DNA of 64,000 bases. Source: Segatella baroniae B14. GTDB lineage: Bacteria; Bacteroidota; Bacteroidia; Bacteroidales; Bacteroidaceae. Below are positions 1 to 7,467 of this stretch, in pieces. Positions within the stretch are counted from its first letter, which is position 1. Every line of letters starts with the position of its first letter. The position numbers and the translations under genes are program-made. The stretch covers positions 610,001-674,000 of the forward strand of contig NZ_CP091800.1 of the NCBI RefSeq assembly GCF_022024235.1, in the 5' to 3' direction. The notes below the pieces were generated by a model. It did no database searches and was not told where the DNA came from. It saw only the letters and a program-made list of their open reading frames with translations.

Positions 1-1276
1 CCTCAGCATTATAGCCGGACGTGGTAACATTGATGGTGCCACCACTGATAACGATTCCACCGGTAGAGGTATCACTGTCACCGGCCTTGATACCCTTGGC
101 AGCACAGTAATAATCAGAACTGATATTATCCGTATTACCCGTATAAGCCTTGTTTTCAGTAGTACCATTATTATAATAGAGCGCACCGGTGGTAGTGACA
201 TCTACAGTACCGCCAGTGGTCGTGAAGATACCATCACACTTGATACCGCGACCGCCGGAACCCGTTGCTTTCATCGTAACAGTGCCGCTGGTTATCGTAA
301 TATCGCCATCAGCATTCAGACAAGATGTACCTTTGGCTTCGTTATCGTCACTGTCCCATGAACCACAGGCAGAAGAATTCACTGTAATCGTTCCGCCATT
401 GATATAAGCATTACCGCTATCCTCATCTTCATGATCTGTCGTCTCACCAGAAGAAGTATCCCCATCAAGATCTACCTGAATGCCATCATCATTCGGATTA
501 TTGATATGAAGAGAACCACTCTCCATAAGGAAATACTGGGCACAGTTGATACCATCGCCGCCAGCAGCACCAAGAACATTTATCGTTGCATTTTTCAAAG
601 AGAAGTATTCGCCCGTCTTAATGGCATGTTTCAGATTACCCGTTACATTAAGCGTACCCTTCTGTTTAAACTCCGCATGCCCCTTAATATAAAGAGCACC
701 CTTCTGCGAACCGCTGGCTGCATCGACAAGTGTATTTTCGGTACCCGTAATCACCTTCACGTTGATACGCTTACCATTCTGAATATGAACAGCTGCACCG
801 GAATATACGGGGGTAACATTGGTAAGCGTAATACCATCGAGTTCGATAGTAGCTTTATAACTGCCCTCCATATAAAACTCGCCGTCGGTAGATGTACCGG
901 TAAGATTATAGGTGATTTCACCCACATTATCGTCAACCTCCTCACTCTGAACCAGTTTGACATGGGCGCCGCTTATCGTAGGAACAATATATTTGGCAAT
1001 ATTTCCTGACACCTTGACCGAAGCCGAAGAACCAGAATAAGACACCTGAACCGTATTATCTGTCACTTCACTGTCGTCTACATAAATACGACTGACATCA
1101 GCCAGCGTAAATGACTTGTCGACAATCGTAAGTGTACTACCATCGGTATAATTCATTTCACCAGCCTGAGTTGCCGGAAACATATAGGTGGTATTGCCGA
1201 CGACTACATGAAGAGTCTGGGCTGAAAGATTTAATACCAGCAAAAGCAGGGATATAACGCATATTATTCTTTTCAT
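1..1276 (-). CDS. secreted carbohydrate-binding domain protein (Cthe_2159/DUF4353-like), 3' end outside window
   Basis: Translated by eye from the ATG at 1276 down to the window edge, this is an open frame of about 425 residues with no stop, so the C-terminus is missing. It starts with a signal peptide (MKRIICVISLLLLVLNLSAQ). After residue 120 it shows repeated short beta-strand blocks rich in G, T, N and D (for example ATINVLGAAGGDGINC and GGTITVNSSACG), the pattern of the right-handed beta-helix carbohydrate-binding domain family typified by Cthe_2159. The family binds acidic polysaccharide; binding here is inferred. The ATG overlaps the stop of the upstream gene in an ATGA, so the two are co-transcribed and probably translationally coupled. 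Confidence 0.75.
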   Translation of the reverse strand, partial: MKRIICVISLLLLVLNLSAQTLHVVVGNTTYMFPATQAGEMNYTDGSTLTIVDKSFTLADVSRIYVDDSEVTDNTVQVSYSGSSASVKVSGNIAKYIVPTISGAHVKLVQSEEVDDNVGEITYNLTGTSTDGEFYMEGSYKATIELDGITLTNVTPVYSGAAVHIQNGKRINVKVITGTENTLVDAASGSQKGALYIKGHAEFKQKGTLNVTGNLKHAIKTGEYFSLKNATINVLGAAGGDGINCAQYFLMESGSLHINNPNDDGIQVDLDGDTSSGETTDHEDEDSGNAYINGGTITVNSSACGSWDSDDNEAKGTSCLNADGDITITSGTVTMKATGSGGRGIKCDGIFTTTGGTVDVTTTGALYYNNGTTENKAYTGNTDNISSDYYCAAKGIKAGDSDTSTGGIVISGGTINVTTSGYNAE

Positions 1277-1689
1277 TGTACAGCAACTTGAATAGATTTC
1301 TTGTTCGACTTGATAACATAAATTCCTTTGGTGAGAGCTTTCATCGCCTCTGTCTGCGATGCAAATTGACCGACATGAATACCGTTCATGGTATACACAT
1401 CTACTTTCTGTGACTCCGTATCCGAGCTAATGTCGCTGATACCCGTAGATGAATTGGAAAAATACATCTTGACTAAGTCAGCAAGTTGAAACGATTTTGT
1501 TTCTTCTGCATTCGTGACAGAGAGCGTAGACCCTGACACTGTCATGGATAAAGATGTGACTGACATGGTGGTAGAATTACCATTTTGGGTTAAAAAGGTT
1601 AGAAACGGAAACGTTGTTTCAGCCTTAGTGTTTTGGAAAAAGGTTAACATCAGAATACATGCACTGACGACCTTACTGAATTTTTTCAT
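1273..1689 (-). CDS. small secreted protein with C-terminal sorting-like tail
   Basis: This 138-residue protein has a signal peptide (residues 1-23, ending TKA before ETTF) and a short beta-rich body. Its C-terminal block, roughly residues 93-138, reads like the last strands of a type IX secretion or adhesion-type C-terminal domain (VDVYTMNGIHVG, then KGIYVIKSNKKS). It is the first gene of a two-gene unit and overlaps the carbohydrate-binding protein by the 4-base ATGA. Its function is not recognised; a surface partner of the next protein is a context inference. The start is fixed by the signal peptide. Confidence 0.7.
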   Translation of the reverse strand: MKKFSKVVSACILMLTFFQNTKAETTFPFLTFLTQNGNSTTMSVTSLSMTVSGSTLSVTNAEETKSFQLADLVKMYFSNSSTGISDISSDTESQKVDVYTMNGIHVGQFASQTEAMKALTKGIYVIKSNKKSIQVAVQ

Positions 1690-1753
1690 AAGCGTATTTG
1701 TTATGTTAGATTGTACATTTCCCTCATGATAGGTAAGTTATCTCATGACACAA

Positions 1754-1761
1754 CAAAATTA
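1754..1761 (-). promoter_or_regulatory. candidate -7 box (TAATTTTG)
   Basis: On the minus strand this octamer matches the Bacteroidetes TAnnTTTG box exactly and lies about 65 bases before the ATG of the secreted-protein operon. No TTTG was found at the expected upstream spacing, so only half of the promoter is supported. Confidence 0.4.
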
Positions 1762-1838
1762 CAATAAGCCCTTTGAGGTTACAATTATTTTCAGCAAAAG
1801 CTAAGTTTTCTTCAATAAACGCTCTGATTATTTGGATG

Positions 1839-2060
1839 TTACCAAATTGAAACTCTTACTATTTTGCCATCTTGTGGACAGCGTTGACAAAGGATGACAA
1901 GTGGCACTTCTACGGCTATGCGTATCTCCTTGCCTGTTTCCCAAGGAGTGAACGTTTGATAATCCAAACCTATCACTTCGTTGTCAGGAAACAGCGGCTT
2001 GTAGTGCTCACTTTCTGTTGCACTACCGCCTTTGCCGTGTATGTATATTACTGCGTTCAT
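1839..2060 (-). pseudogene. N-terminal fragment of an alpha/beta hydrolase
   Basis: The first 47 or so residues (MNAVIYIHGKGGSATESEHY onward, through GLDYQTFTPWETGKEI) match the beginning of a small alpha/beta hydrolase family whose members run to about 200 residues, including the oxyanion-loop HGKGG. The frame then runs into unrelated sequence and stops at residue 73, without the nucleophile elbow or catalytic His. It lies directly downstream of the flavodoxin gene (gap 2 bases), so it was once the third gene of the merR-flavodoxin operon. A short real protein is possible but would lack catalysis. Confidence 0.7.
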
Positions 2061-2062
2061 TT

Positions 2063-3241
2063 TTAATTATACGGTTTATCATCCAGCGGACGAGTACATC
2101 CCCAACTCTTGGCGAAGTCTTCAAAGCCCTTATTGACCTTCTTCAGGAATAGCAGGCTCACCATCTTACGTACCAGCCAAGGGTATTGCTCTGGGCCTGT
2201 GAACTTCTTTGCTTCTGGGATGAGGAAGTTGCCGTTCTGCGCAAACAGCCGTCCCATCTTTTCGTAAGGAGCAACAATCTTGGCTTTTACAGCATCCTCT
2301 CTGGTTCGGATGCCAAAACTACCGCCATGAATCAGCGTGCCGCCATAGCTGCAACCGAATTGTGCGGGCAGCTCTTGCAAGATACGCTCACAGAAACGGA
2401 ACTCATTACCTTCTTCCATGCCTCCATGAAGGAGGAAAGACAACAGGGCAGGCTGCTTGCGCTCTGATGGCAGCGTTTCAAGAAATTCCAGCATCATACT
2501 GGGCATGCACTCCACATAGAGCGGGAAAGCAATGAGTATGTGCTTGTTTGTAAGGAAGGCTTCACGTGCTGTTTCCCATTCCTTGCGGCTGGATAGATTG
2601 TGAAGTTCCCAAGTGCTGCCTGCTTCTTCCAACCCTTTGACAAACGAATGAATAATCTTGTCCGTATTGCTGAACTTTGCCACACGTGGACTGCCGTTGA
2701 TGATGAAGACATGCTTTGCTCGGCCAGTAATGACAGGCATTGCTTCCCTTTCACCAACGGATTGTTTCGCATTAATGCCGAGAGCTATAGCGCCAAGTGA
2801 ATGTCCACCTATTTTTGCTGCCGTACGCTTGCACCAATCTTCCATTATCGCCTGATCGGCATCGCCTTTGTATAGGAGTCCGATGTTGAGTGGATGGTAA
2901 CGCTCCTCATGACGCATCCTGCCATCGCGTAAAACTATTGTCATGTTCATCATGGGCATAATACGATCCATCAGCCGCTTGCCTTTATAATCCAGAAATC
3001 CGAAACGCGTATCGGATACGATCCACAGGTTTTCTGTCTCTACCAGTTTCTTGATAATCTCTTCGTAATCGTCTTTTATGGCACAGATGCCAGGCATCTT
3101 CAGCCAGCATTGGTTACAGCCCATGCAATGCGCAATCTTCATGCCCGAGGTATCGACGATCTCAATCTCTTTATCTTTAATCAGAGCCTTTATCTGCTCT
3201 GTATAGTCATTACCTAATGTGTTTAATACTAATGTTTTCAT
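2063..3241 (-). CDS. NAD(P)H-dependent flavin oxidoreductase with two tandem flavodoxin-like folds
   Basis: The protein has 392 residues. The N-terminal half begins as a flavodoxin-like fold (MKTLVLNTLGND, then the HCMGCNQCWLKMPG loop typical of NADPH-dependent FMN reductases). A second flavodoxin-like fold begins near residue 178 (HVFIINGSPRVAKFSNTDKI), so the gene looks like an internal fusion of two related domains. Such proteins bind FMN and reduce quinones, nitro compounds or iron; the substrate cannot be told. It follows the MerR regulator by 28 bases in the same direction, consistent with a regulator/detoxifier pair. Confidence 0.75.
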   Translation of the reverse strand: MKTLVLNTLGNDYTEQIKALIKDKEIEIVDTSGMKIAHCMGCNQCWLKMPGICAIKDDYEEIIKKLVETENLWIVSDTRFGFLDYKGKRLMDRIMPMMNMTIVLRDGRMRHEERYHPLNIGLLYKGDADQAIMEDWCKRTAAKIGGHSLGAIALGINAKQSVGEREAMPVITGRAKHVFIINGSPRVAKFSNTDKIIHSFVKGLEEAGSTWELHNLSSRKEWETAREAFLTNKHILIAFPLYVECMPSMMLEFLETLPSERKQPALLSFLLHGGMEEGNEFRFCERILQELPAQFGCSYGGTLIHGGSFGIRTREDAVKAKIVAPYEKMGRLFAQNGNFLIPEAKKFTGPEQYPWLVRKMVSLLFLKKVNKGFEDFAKSWGCTRPLDDKPYN

Positions 3242-3269
3242 TTATCATTGAAATTAAAAAAGTCATTTA

Positions 3270-4094
3270 TTATTCGATTGGTATCTGAATGACAGAGAGC
3301 CATTTCTCTGGGTCGTCTTGGTTCCAGGCACCATCGATGTAACAGATACGATGCTGGCCAGTTGCTTTATAACCATTTTCTTCCATATAGCGAAATAGCT
3401 CGGTGAAAGATTCGTAGAAATGTTCGTAAGGACCAACATGCTTCATACAGAGCACCTTGGGGATAGCAGGCAGACGTTTGAACTGGATGATGGAACTATC
3501 TGTACCCATTTCCTCAACTTGTTCGCAATACTCTATGTCGATATCGGTGGGGGTGTACTCCTTGTTGTGCTCCATAGTGAAGCAGTAACCTGGTGGCGGA
3601 CACTTGCATCCTAAACGTTGCATTTCAGGACCAATCTTCTCGACACACATAGGGCTGATAGCGGCGTAGTTAGGAATTACTTCACGATGACTTGCCACGA
3701 TGATTTCGGGCAGAGATTGAATACTAATCTTTTCCATTGTCTTCATTTCTTTGCGAACGTTCCTCCAGTCGAGCAGTTGGTTACGACGGGCAATCAGTAG
3801 TTTCAGCTCAGCCTCTGTTTCCTTTATTTTCTCAGTAAGCTGTCGGATGGTTGGAGTGTGAGAATATGAATCGCACAGGTCCTTAATCTCATCCAGCGAG
3901 AAACCGAGATGTTGTAGGTCACGTATGGTCTTAAGCCGTTGCATCTGGTCGATGCTGTAATAGCGATAGCCCGTCCACTCGTCCACCTCGTCAGGCACAA
4001 GTAGTCCCTTCTGCTCATAATGACGCAGGGTTTTAACTGTTACCTTCATCAACTGTGAGAACTCTCCGATTTTTAATTTCTTTTTTAAATTCAT
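3270..4094 (-). CDS. MerR-family regulator with GyrI-like effector domain
   Basis: This protein has 274 residues. Residues 8-78 form a MerR winged helix (IGEFSQLMKVTVKTLRHYEQ, then GLLVPDEVDEWTGYRYYSIDQ), followed by a coiled-coil dimerisation helix near 85-120. From about residue 122 there is a GyrI-like/BltR-type small-molecule binding domain. The family activates efflux or detoxification genes in response to lipophilic compounds. It is the first gene of the operon with the flavodoxin and the broken hydrolase. The ATG at 4094 is preceded by a promoter-like region with a short dyad. Confidence 0.85.
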   Translation of the reverse strand: MNLKKKLKIGEFSQLMKVTVKTLRHYEQKGLLVPDEVDEWTGYRYYSIDQMQRLKTIRDLQHLGFSLDEIKDLCDSYSHTPTIRQLTEKIKETEAELKLLIARRNQLLDWRNVRKEMKTMEKISIQSLPEIIVASHREVIPNYAAISPMCVEKIGPEMQRLGCKCPPPGYCFTMEHNKEYTPTDIDIEYCEQVEEMGTDSSIIQFKRLPAIPKVLCMKHVGPYEHFYESFTELFRYMEENGYKATGQHRICYIDGAWNQDDPEKWLSVIQIPIE

Positions 4095-4123
4095 AATCGC
4101 GCGATGTATTTGCTAAGCGACTG

Positions 4124-4156
4124 CAAAGATAAGGCATGCCCTTAGGGACGAGTCAA
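4124..4156 (-). promoter_or_regulatory. promoter of the merR operon
   Basis: Read on the minus strand there is TATCTTTG (4124-4131), matching TAnnTTTG, with a TTG (4154-4156) 22 bases upstream. The spacer holds an imperfect dyad, AAGGCATGCCCTT, where a MerR protein would be expected to bind. Consistent with autoregulation; not proven. Confidence 0.55.
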
Positions 4157-4181
4157 GAGAAATGAATACTTAAACACGGAT

Positions 4182-4470
4182 TTAACACATTTTTGCACTT
4201 TCTTTTACTCCCGGCCAGTAGCACCATGCGATAATGGCGGGAATGAGGGATGAGATACATTGTAGCCAGGTGAAATCATTGATACAGCTAATGCCTCCAG
4301 CCAGTAATAGATGGACGATGTAGGCTCCGTAAGCCCGAGCGGCACACCACTGCCAGAACTTACTGTTCCAATTGCCGTACTCACGAAACAGCCAGAGCAG
4401 TCCGAAACTAATGAATATGCAAAGTAACGACTCGTAGATGCCGAACCACTGAGCGACAAAGTCGTTTCAT
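4182..4470 (-). pseudogene. C-terminal remnant of an acyltransferase-3-type membrane protein
   Basis: In the minus frame ending with TAA at 4182-4184 the sequence reads ...WLFREYGNWNSKFWQWCAAR, then AYGAYIVHLLLAGGISC, and ends PGVKESAKMC. The AYGxYIxH motif and the hydrophobic helices are those of the last two or three membrane segments of acyltransferase family 3 (integral membrane O-acyltransferases). Upstream the frame hits a stop within about 10 codons, so only the last ~95 residues of a ~350-residue family remain. A different frame over the same bases is open for 84 codons but is low-complexity and judged spurious. Confidence 0.65.
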
Positions 4471-4515
4471 TCTTTGTTTCTAATTTCCAGTCTCAACACT
4501 CTAATTGGCCTATTC

Positions 4516-4860
4516 TCACCTTGATACTGATTCGCATCGATGCAGGTTCCACCTGTAGGGACGAAGCCACATTTCTCCATCAGGCATGATGGTGACCTGG
4601 CACTGATGCTGACAGATGAAGTCGTGACCTACTTCCTCGCTGACAATCAGATCCACTTCTGGGCGAAGGATGTAGGTAGGTGCAGCCCAACTTGTAATTG
4701 GGTTATTAACACCCCACTCGTAATAGTCGTCCTCACGCTGTGGCATTAGTTCAATAAACCGCTTCAAATGTCCACGAAGCTTTCTTGCTGCCATCATCAA
4801 GCACAGCCACGAATCACTCCCCGTTTCTCGCAGTAACATGGCGCAGATAAAGACCGCCAT
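4516..4860 (-). CDS. hypothetical protein
   Basis: This is an open frame of 114 residues from the ATG at 4860; a TTG lies one codon upstream. The composition is plausible for a soluble protein (EDDYYEWGVNNPITSWAAPT, then EVDLIVSEEVGHDFICQHQC). No family was recognised. It sits between two gene remnants and has no obvious ribosome-binding site, so it could itself be a fragment of a longer gene. Confidence 0.4.
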   Translation of the reverse strand: MAVFICAMLLRETGSDSWLCLMMAARKLRGHLKRFIELMPQREDDYYEWGVNNPITSWAAPTYILRPEVDLIVSEEVGHDFICQHQCQVTIMPDGEMWLRPYRWNLHRCESVSR

Positions 4861-5042
4861 CAAAGGCCTATAATGAGGGCCTTACTCTTTACGATTTCCC
4901 TTATGAGAACCTAAGTTCAAGATAGAAGTGCATGCAGAAGAACTGATTATGACTTTATAGAATATGAAAGAAATGATAAAATAGGATTTGTTTCTACCCG
5001 TAGCCTTTCCCGCCTTTTTTTCTCCATATTATTATATCTTAC

Positions 5043-5069
5043 AGACCGTCCATTGTGGCGGTCTTTTTG
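5043..5069 (+). terminator. rho-independent terminator
   Basis: AGACCG-T-CC pairs with GG-C-GGTCT around an ATTGT loop, followed by TTTTT. The stem has eight pairs with one bulge. No intact plus-strand gene lies directly upstream, so it probably belonged to a lost gene. Confidence 0.65.
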
Positions 5070-5123
5070 GGAGATAATACACAGAAATTCAAACTAAAAG
5101 GATGCTATATAGAAAAAGTTTTG

Positions 5124-5131
5124 TAACTTTG
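5124..5131 (+). promoter_or_regulatory. candidate -7 box (TAACTTTG)
   Basis: Exact TAnnTTTG match 20 bases before the first DUF3791 gene. No convincing TTTG element is seen 18-22 bases upstream, so the promoter is only partly supported. Confidence 0.45.
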
Positions 5132-5151
5132 AACCCAAAAGTATATGAAGT

Positions 5152-5367
5152 ATGAGAACGGAGCATTTAGACTTTATCACCTTCTGTGTTGGCAGCCTGT
5201 CGGATGCGCTTAATAAGAGTGCGTCGCAGGTGTATGGTGCGCTGCGGTCGTCGGGAGTACTGAACGACTATATTGTGCCCTGCTATGACGTGTTGCACAC
5301 GTTCAGCAAGGACTATCTTGTAGAGGAATTGACTGAAGTGTTAAAAGAAAGGGGAGCGCTGGCATGA
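5152..5367 (+). CDS. DUF3791-family small protein, first copy
   Basis: This 71-residue soluble alpha-helical protein (MRTEHLDFITFCVGSLSDAL, then the QVYGALRSSGVLNDYIVPCY block) matches the DUF3791 pattern. In Bacteroidetes and Firmicutes DUF3791 genes are commonly found beside DUF3990 genes. Its stop overlaps the ATG of the broken DUF3990 gene (ATGA at 5364-5367), so the unit is a tight operon. The pairing suggests an antitoxin-like or partner role for the DUF3990 protein; that is inference. Confidence 0.7.
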   Translation: MRTEHLDFITFCVGSLSDALNKSASQVYGALRSSGVLNDYIVPCYDVLHTFSKDYLVEELTEVLKERGALA

Positions 5368-5706
5368 GACTCTATCACGCATCGACCTCGATAATTGAAA
5401 AGCCCGACGTGCTGCATTCACGCGACAAGTTGGACTTCGGAAAGGGGTTCTATCTGACAGCCATTGCTCGACTATGTGGCCATTTGCAGGAAGGGAGAGA
5501 AGCCGCAGCAGACGTATGATGCCGTGGCTGGCGGCGTAGCAAACGACAAGGTTTTTAATACCGTTGACCTCTATTTCGCGGGAGTCATTTCCAAGGACGA
5601 AGCGTTAGGCAGATTGAAATACGAGAAGCCGAACCACCAGTTGTGCATTCTGAACGGACTGATGCTTGACCGTCATCTTCATTTCATTAAAGCTGAAAGG
5701 ATTTAA
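5364..5706 (+). pseudogene. DUF3990 gene with internal deletion and frameshift
   Basis: The N-terminal part (MRLYHASTSIIEKPDVLHSR, then DKLDFGKGFYLT) and the C-terminal part (VAGGVANDKVFNTVDLYFAG, then YEKPNHQLCILN) are clear DUF3990 segments, but they lie in different frames (5364 onward and 5464 onward). The middle of the domain, by rough estimate about 40 residues, is missing. The DUF3990 fold is thought to resemble ADP-ribosyltransferases, and the HxS near the start fits that; activity is unproven. Flanked by two DUF3791 genes. The product is most likely inactive. Confidence 0.75.
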
Positions 5707-5708
5707 CT

Positions 5709-5930
5709 ATGGAAGCCAACAAGACGATACTTCAGATGAAATATGCAAGGATAGTGGCTATCTTTGCAAAGGAATCAGGCTTGTCGCTTGAGGATGCCTT
5801 GGCTTTCTTCTATGATTCTGACACGTATAAACTCATCAGTGAGGGTGTGGCCGACATGCATTGCCGCAGTGATGAGTATCTGGCTGACGAGTTGATGTTG
5901 GAATACAAGGAGCAGGTTTGCAGCCAGTAA
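5709..5930 (+). CDS. DUF3791-family small protein, second copy
   Basis: 73 residues (MEANKTILQMKYARIVAIFA, then LAFFYDSDTYKLISEGVADM and HCRSDEYLADELMLEY). It belongs to the same broad family as the gene at 5152 but to a distinct branch, and this is the type most often placed immediately after DUF3990. It starts 2 bases after the DUF3990 stop, so it shares the operon. The frame looks intact, so an antitoxin-like partner may have outlived its broken mate. No DNA-binding motif is visible. Confidence 0.75.
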   Translation: MEANKTILQMKYARIVAIFAKESGLSLEDALAFFYDSDTYKLISEGVADMHCRSDEYLADELMLEYKEQVCSQ

Positions 5931-5972
5931 ACAAAAGAGCTTGAAAAGAACTGTCTTTTGAATATTATTGGG

Positions 5973-6305
5973 TTAGAGAATAGGATCAGTATTTAAACTT
6001 GACATTACATATACCGTTTCATTTCCTCGCCCTATTTTAACCTTTTCGATAGAGTTTGCAGAATACTTGTGGATATCGCTTTCAGTCGGTTTTGATGGTA
6101 TTTCCAAAGGAATGCGGGCACGTCCTTTTGTCATGTCACAACCGTCTGCAATAAGAATGATACCAGCTTCAACGGAATGGATGGGATGAGTAGCCATGTG
6201 TCCGATGATGCCCTCTATTGCGATGGAACGGATGATAGTCCGCCTCAGGATATCACAGTCTTCAGGAAGGAGTTGCGTTATTAATGTGAATCCTGCATTT
6301 GTTAT
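5973..6305 (-). pseudogene. remnant of an HD-domain metal-dependent phosphohydrolase
   Basis: The minus-strand frame reads RRTIIRSIAIEGIIGHMATH, then PIHSVEAGIILIADGCDMTK, GRARIPLEIP and DIHKYSANSIEKVKIGRG. This matches the central part of a conserved HD-type phosphohydrolase found in bacteria and archaea. The HD-containing N-terminus is gone (an in-frame stop is met near 6303) and the usual C-terminal strands are replaced by an unrelated 16-residue tail. Coding-like conservation is strong over only about 75 residues. Confidence 0.65.
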
Positions 6306-6550
6306 TTAATTGTAAGTAATCGTAGTATTATGTCTTAGCTTGTATGTTTTTAAATATAAATTTTATGCACTTAAAAAATAATTTATAGAAGGGAAATATG
6401 CAGGCACTCTGAAACTCTCACCTTCCCATAAAACTCAAATACTCTCTGCATTTTCCCAATAACAATATGTCGAGAGGGTTATCCTTCTTTCCGATTCCCT
6501 CGTGAGGGAGTAATGAGGGGGTAATGAGGGAGTAAATTTGTTCGCTGAAC
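6306..6550. other. intergenic, no gene seen
   Basis: AT-rich spacer with stops in every frame. It contains a short run of GAGGGAGTAATGAGGGG-like repeats around 6503-6535 but nothing that could be assigned. Confidence 0.5.
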
Positions 6551-7038
6551 ATTTATCTTTGGGAAAAAGAATTTCTCGCAAAGTACGCAAAGATATTAAA
6601 GAGTATGAAGCCTCTAAAAAATCTCTCCGTCTGTATCCAGAAAATAAGAGATATTCTTAAACTCTTCGCATCCTAAAACAGCTTTGCGTCTTTGCTCTCT
6701 TTGCGAGATAATTTACATCAACAGCTCTGTAGCTTGCTTATTCGTGACAGTTATGCAGGAGCAAGTATCTTTGTGAAAAAGAATTTCTCGCAAAGAGCGC
6801 AAAGACGCAAAGTCTGTAAGAATATGAAGTTTATCTGATCAATCCATATGTCTCTACAAAATAAGAGATATTTTTGAACTCTTCGCGCACTAAAAAAACT
6901 TTGCGTCTTTGCGCTCTTTGCGAGATAATTTACATCAACAGCTCTGTAGCTTGCTTATTCGTGACAGTTATGCAGGAGCAAGTATCTTTGGGAAAAAGAA
7001 TTTCTCGCAAAGAGCGCAAAGACGCAAAGTCTGTAAAT
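6551..7038 (-). repeat. dispersed ~190-245 bp repeat family, cluster A (two and a half units)
   Basis: Two arms, CTCGCAAAGAGCGCAAAGAC and its inverse GTCTTTGCGCTCTTTGCGAG, lie about 90 bases apart and form an imperfect long hairpin (6573-6712 and 6787-6932; a third left arm at 7002-7030). A nearly identical 75-base spacer (GATAATTTACATCAACAGCT onward) separates the units. Compared with clusters C-G near the right end of the window the element is in the opposite orientation. It lies just upstream of the restriction-modification operon. Confidence 0.85.
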
Positions 7039-7245
7039 TGGGTAACAAAATAGTAACATTTCTGAAAACGATTTTAGATAATGCACCATATTGGTGATTG
7101 TGGGATGAATATAGTGAATTGCTTACACGCTTAGCCTCAATTGAACTAAAAAGCAAAGAAAATGGCTGCATTTTGTCATATTTTTGCTTATTCTTGCACG
7201 TTTTACATGAAAAATTAGTATTTTAGCTGCATTAAATTTTGTATA

Positions 7246-7449
7246 ATGGCAAAAAAAGACCTCAACAGATTGAAAGTGGTGCTTGTTGAACAGCACAAAA
7301 CAGCAAAATGGTTAGCAGAGCAAATGGGAAAAGACCCTGCAACTATTAGTAAGTGGTGTACCAACAAAGCACAGCCTTCATTAGAGACAATCAAAAAGAT
7401 TGCAGAAATCCTACAGGTTAAAATGAGCGACCTTGTAAGCAATGAATAA
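7246..7449 (+). CDS. XRE-family helix-turn-helix regulator of the type I R-M locus
   Basis: A 67-residue Cro/CI-type HTH protein (AKWLAEQMGKDPATISKWCT, then AQPSLETIKKIAEILQVKMS), consisting of little more than the DNA-binding domain. It lies 18 bases before hsdM in the same direction, the usual place for a small regulator of Bacteroidetes type I restriction-modification operons. It probably controls expression timing when the locus enters a new host, although this is inferred from position. The initiator ATG at 7246 follows an AT-rich leader; no exact -7 box was found. Confidence 0.85.
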   Translation: MAKKDLNRLKVVLVEQHKTAKWLAEQMGKDPATISKWCTNKAQPSLETIKKIAEILQVKMSDLVSNE

Positions 7450-7467
7450 CCTTTATAATTGAAGCAA

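Noticed and set aside
431..1009. 192-codon plus-strand open frame
   Set aside because: It is antisense to the carbohydrate-binding protein, which has a signal peptide and family-like repeats; the plus frame has no family resemblance.
4205..4459. 84-codon minus-strand frame
   Set aside because: It overlaps the acyltransferase remnant in a different frame; the latter has recognisable membrane helices and the AYGxYIxH motif.
6909..7171. Short open frames on both strands in repeat cluster A
   Set aside because: They are made of the repeat arms and recur wherever the element occurs.
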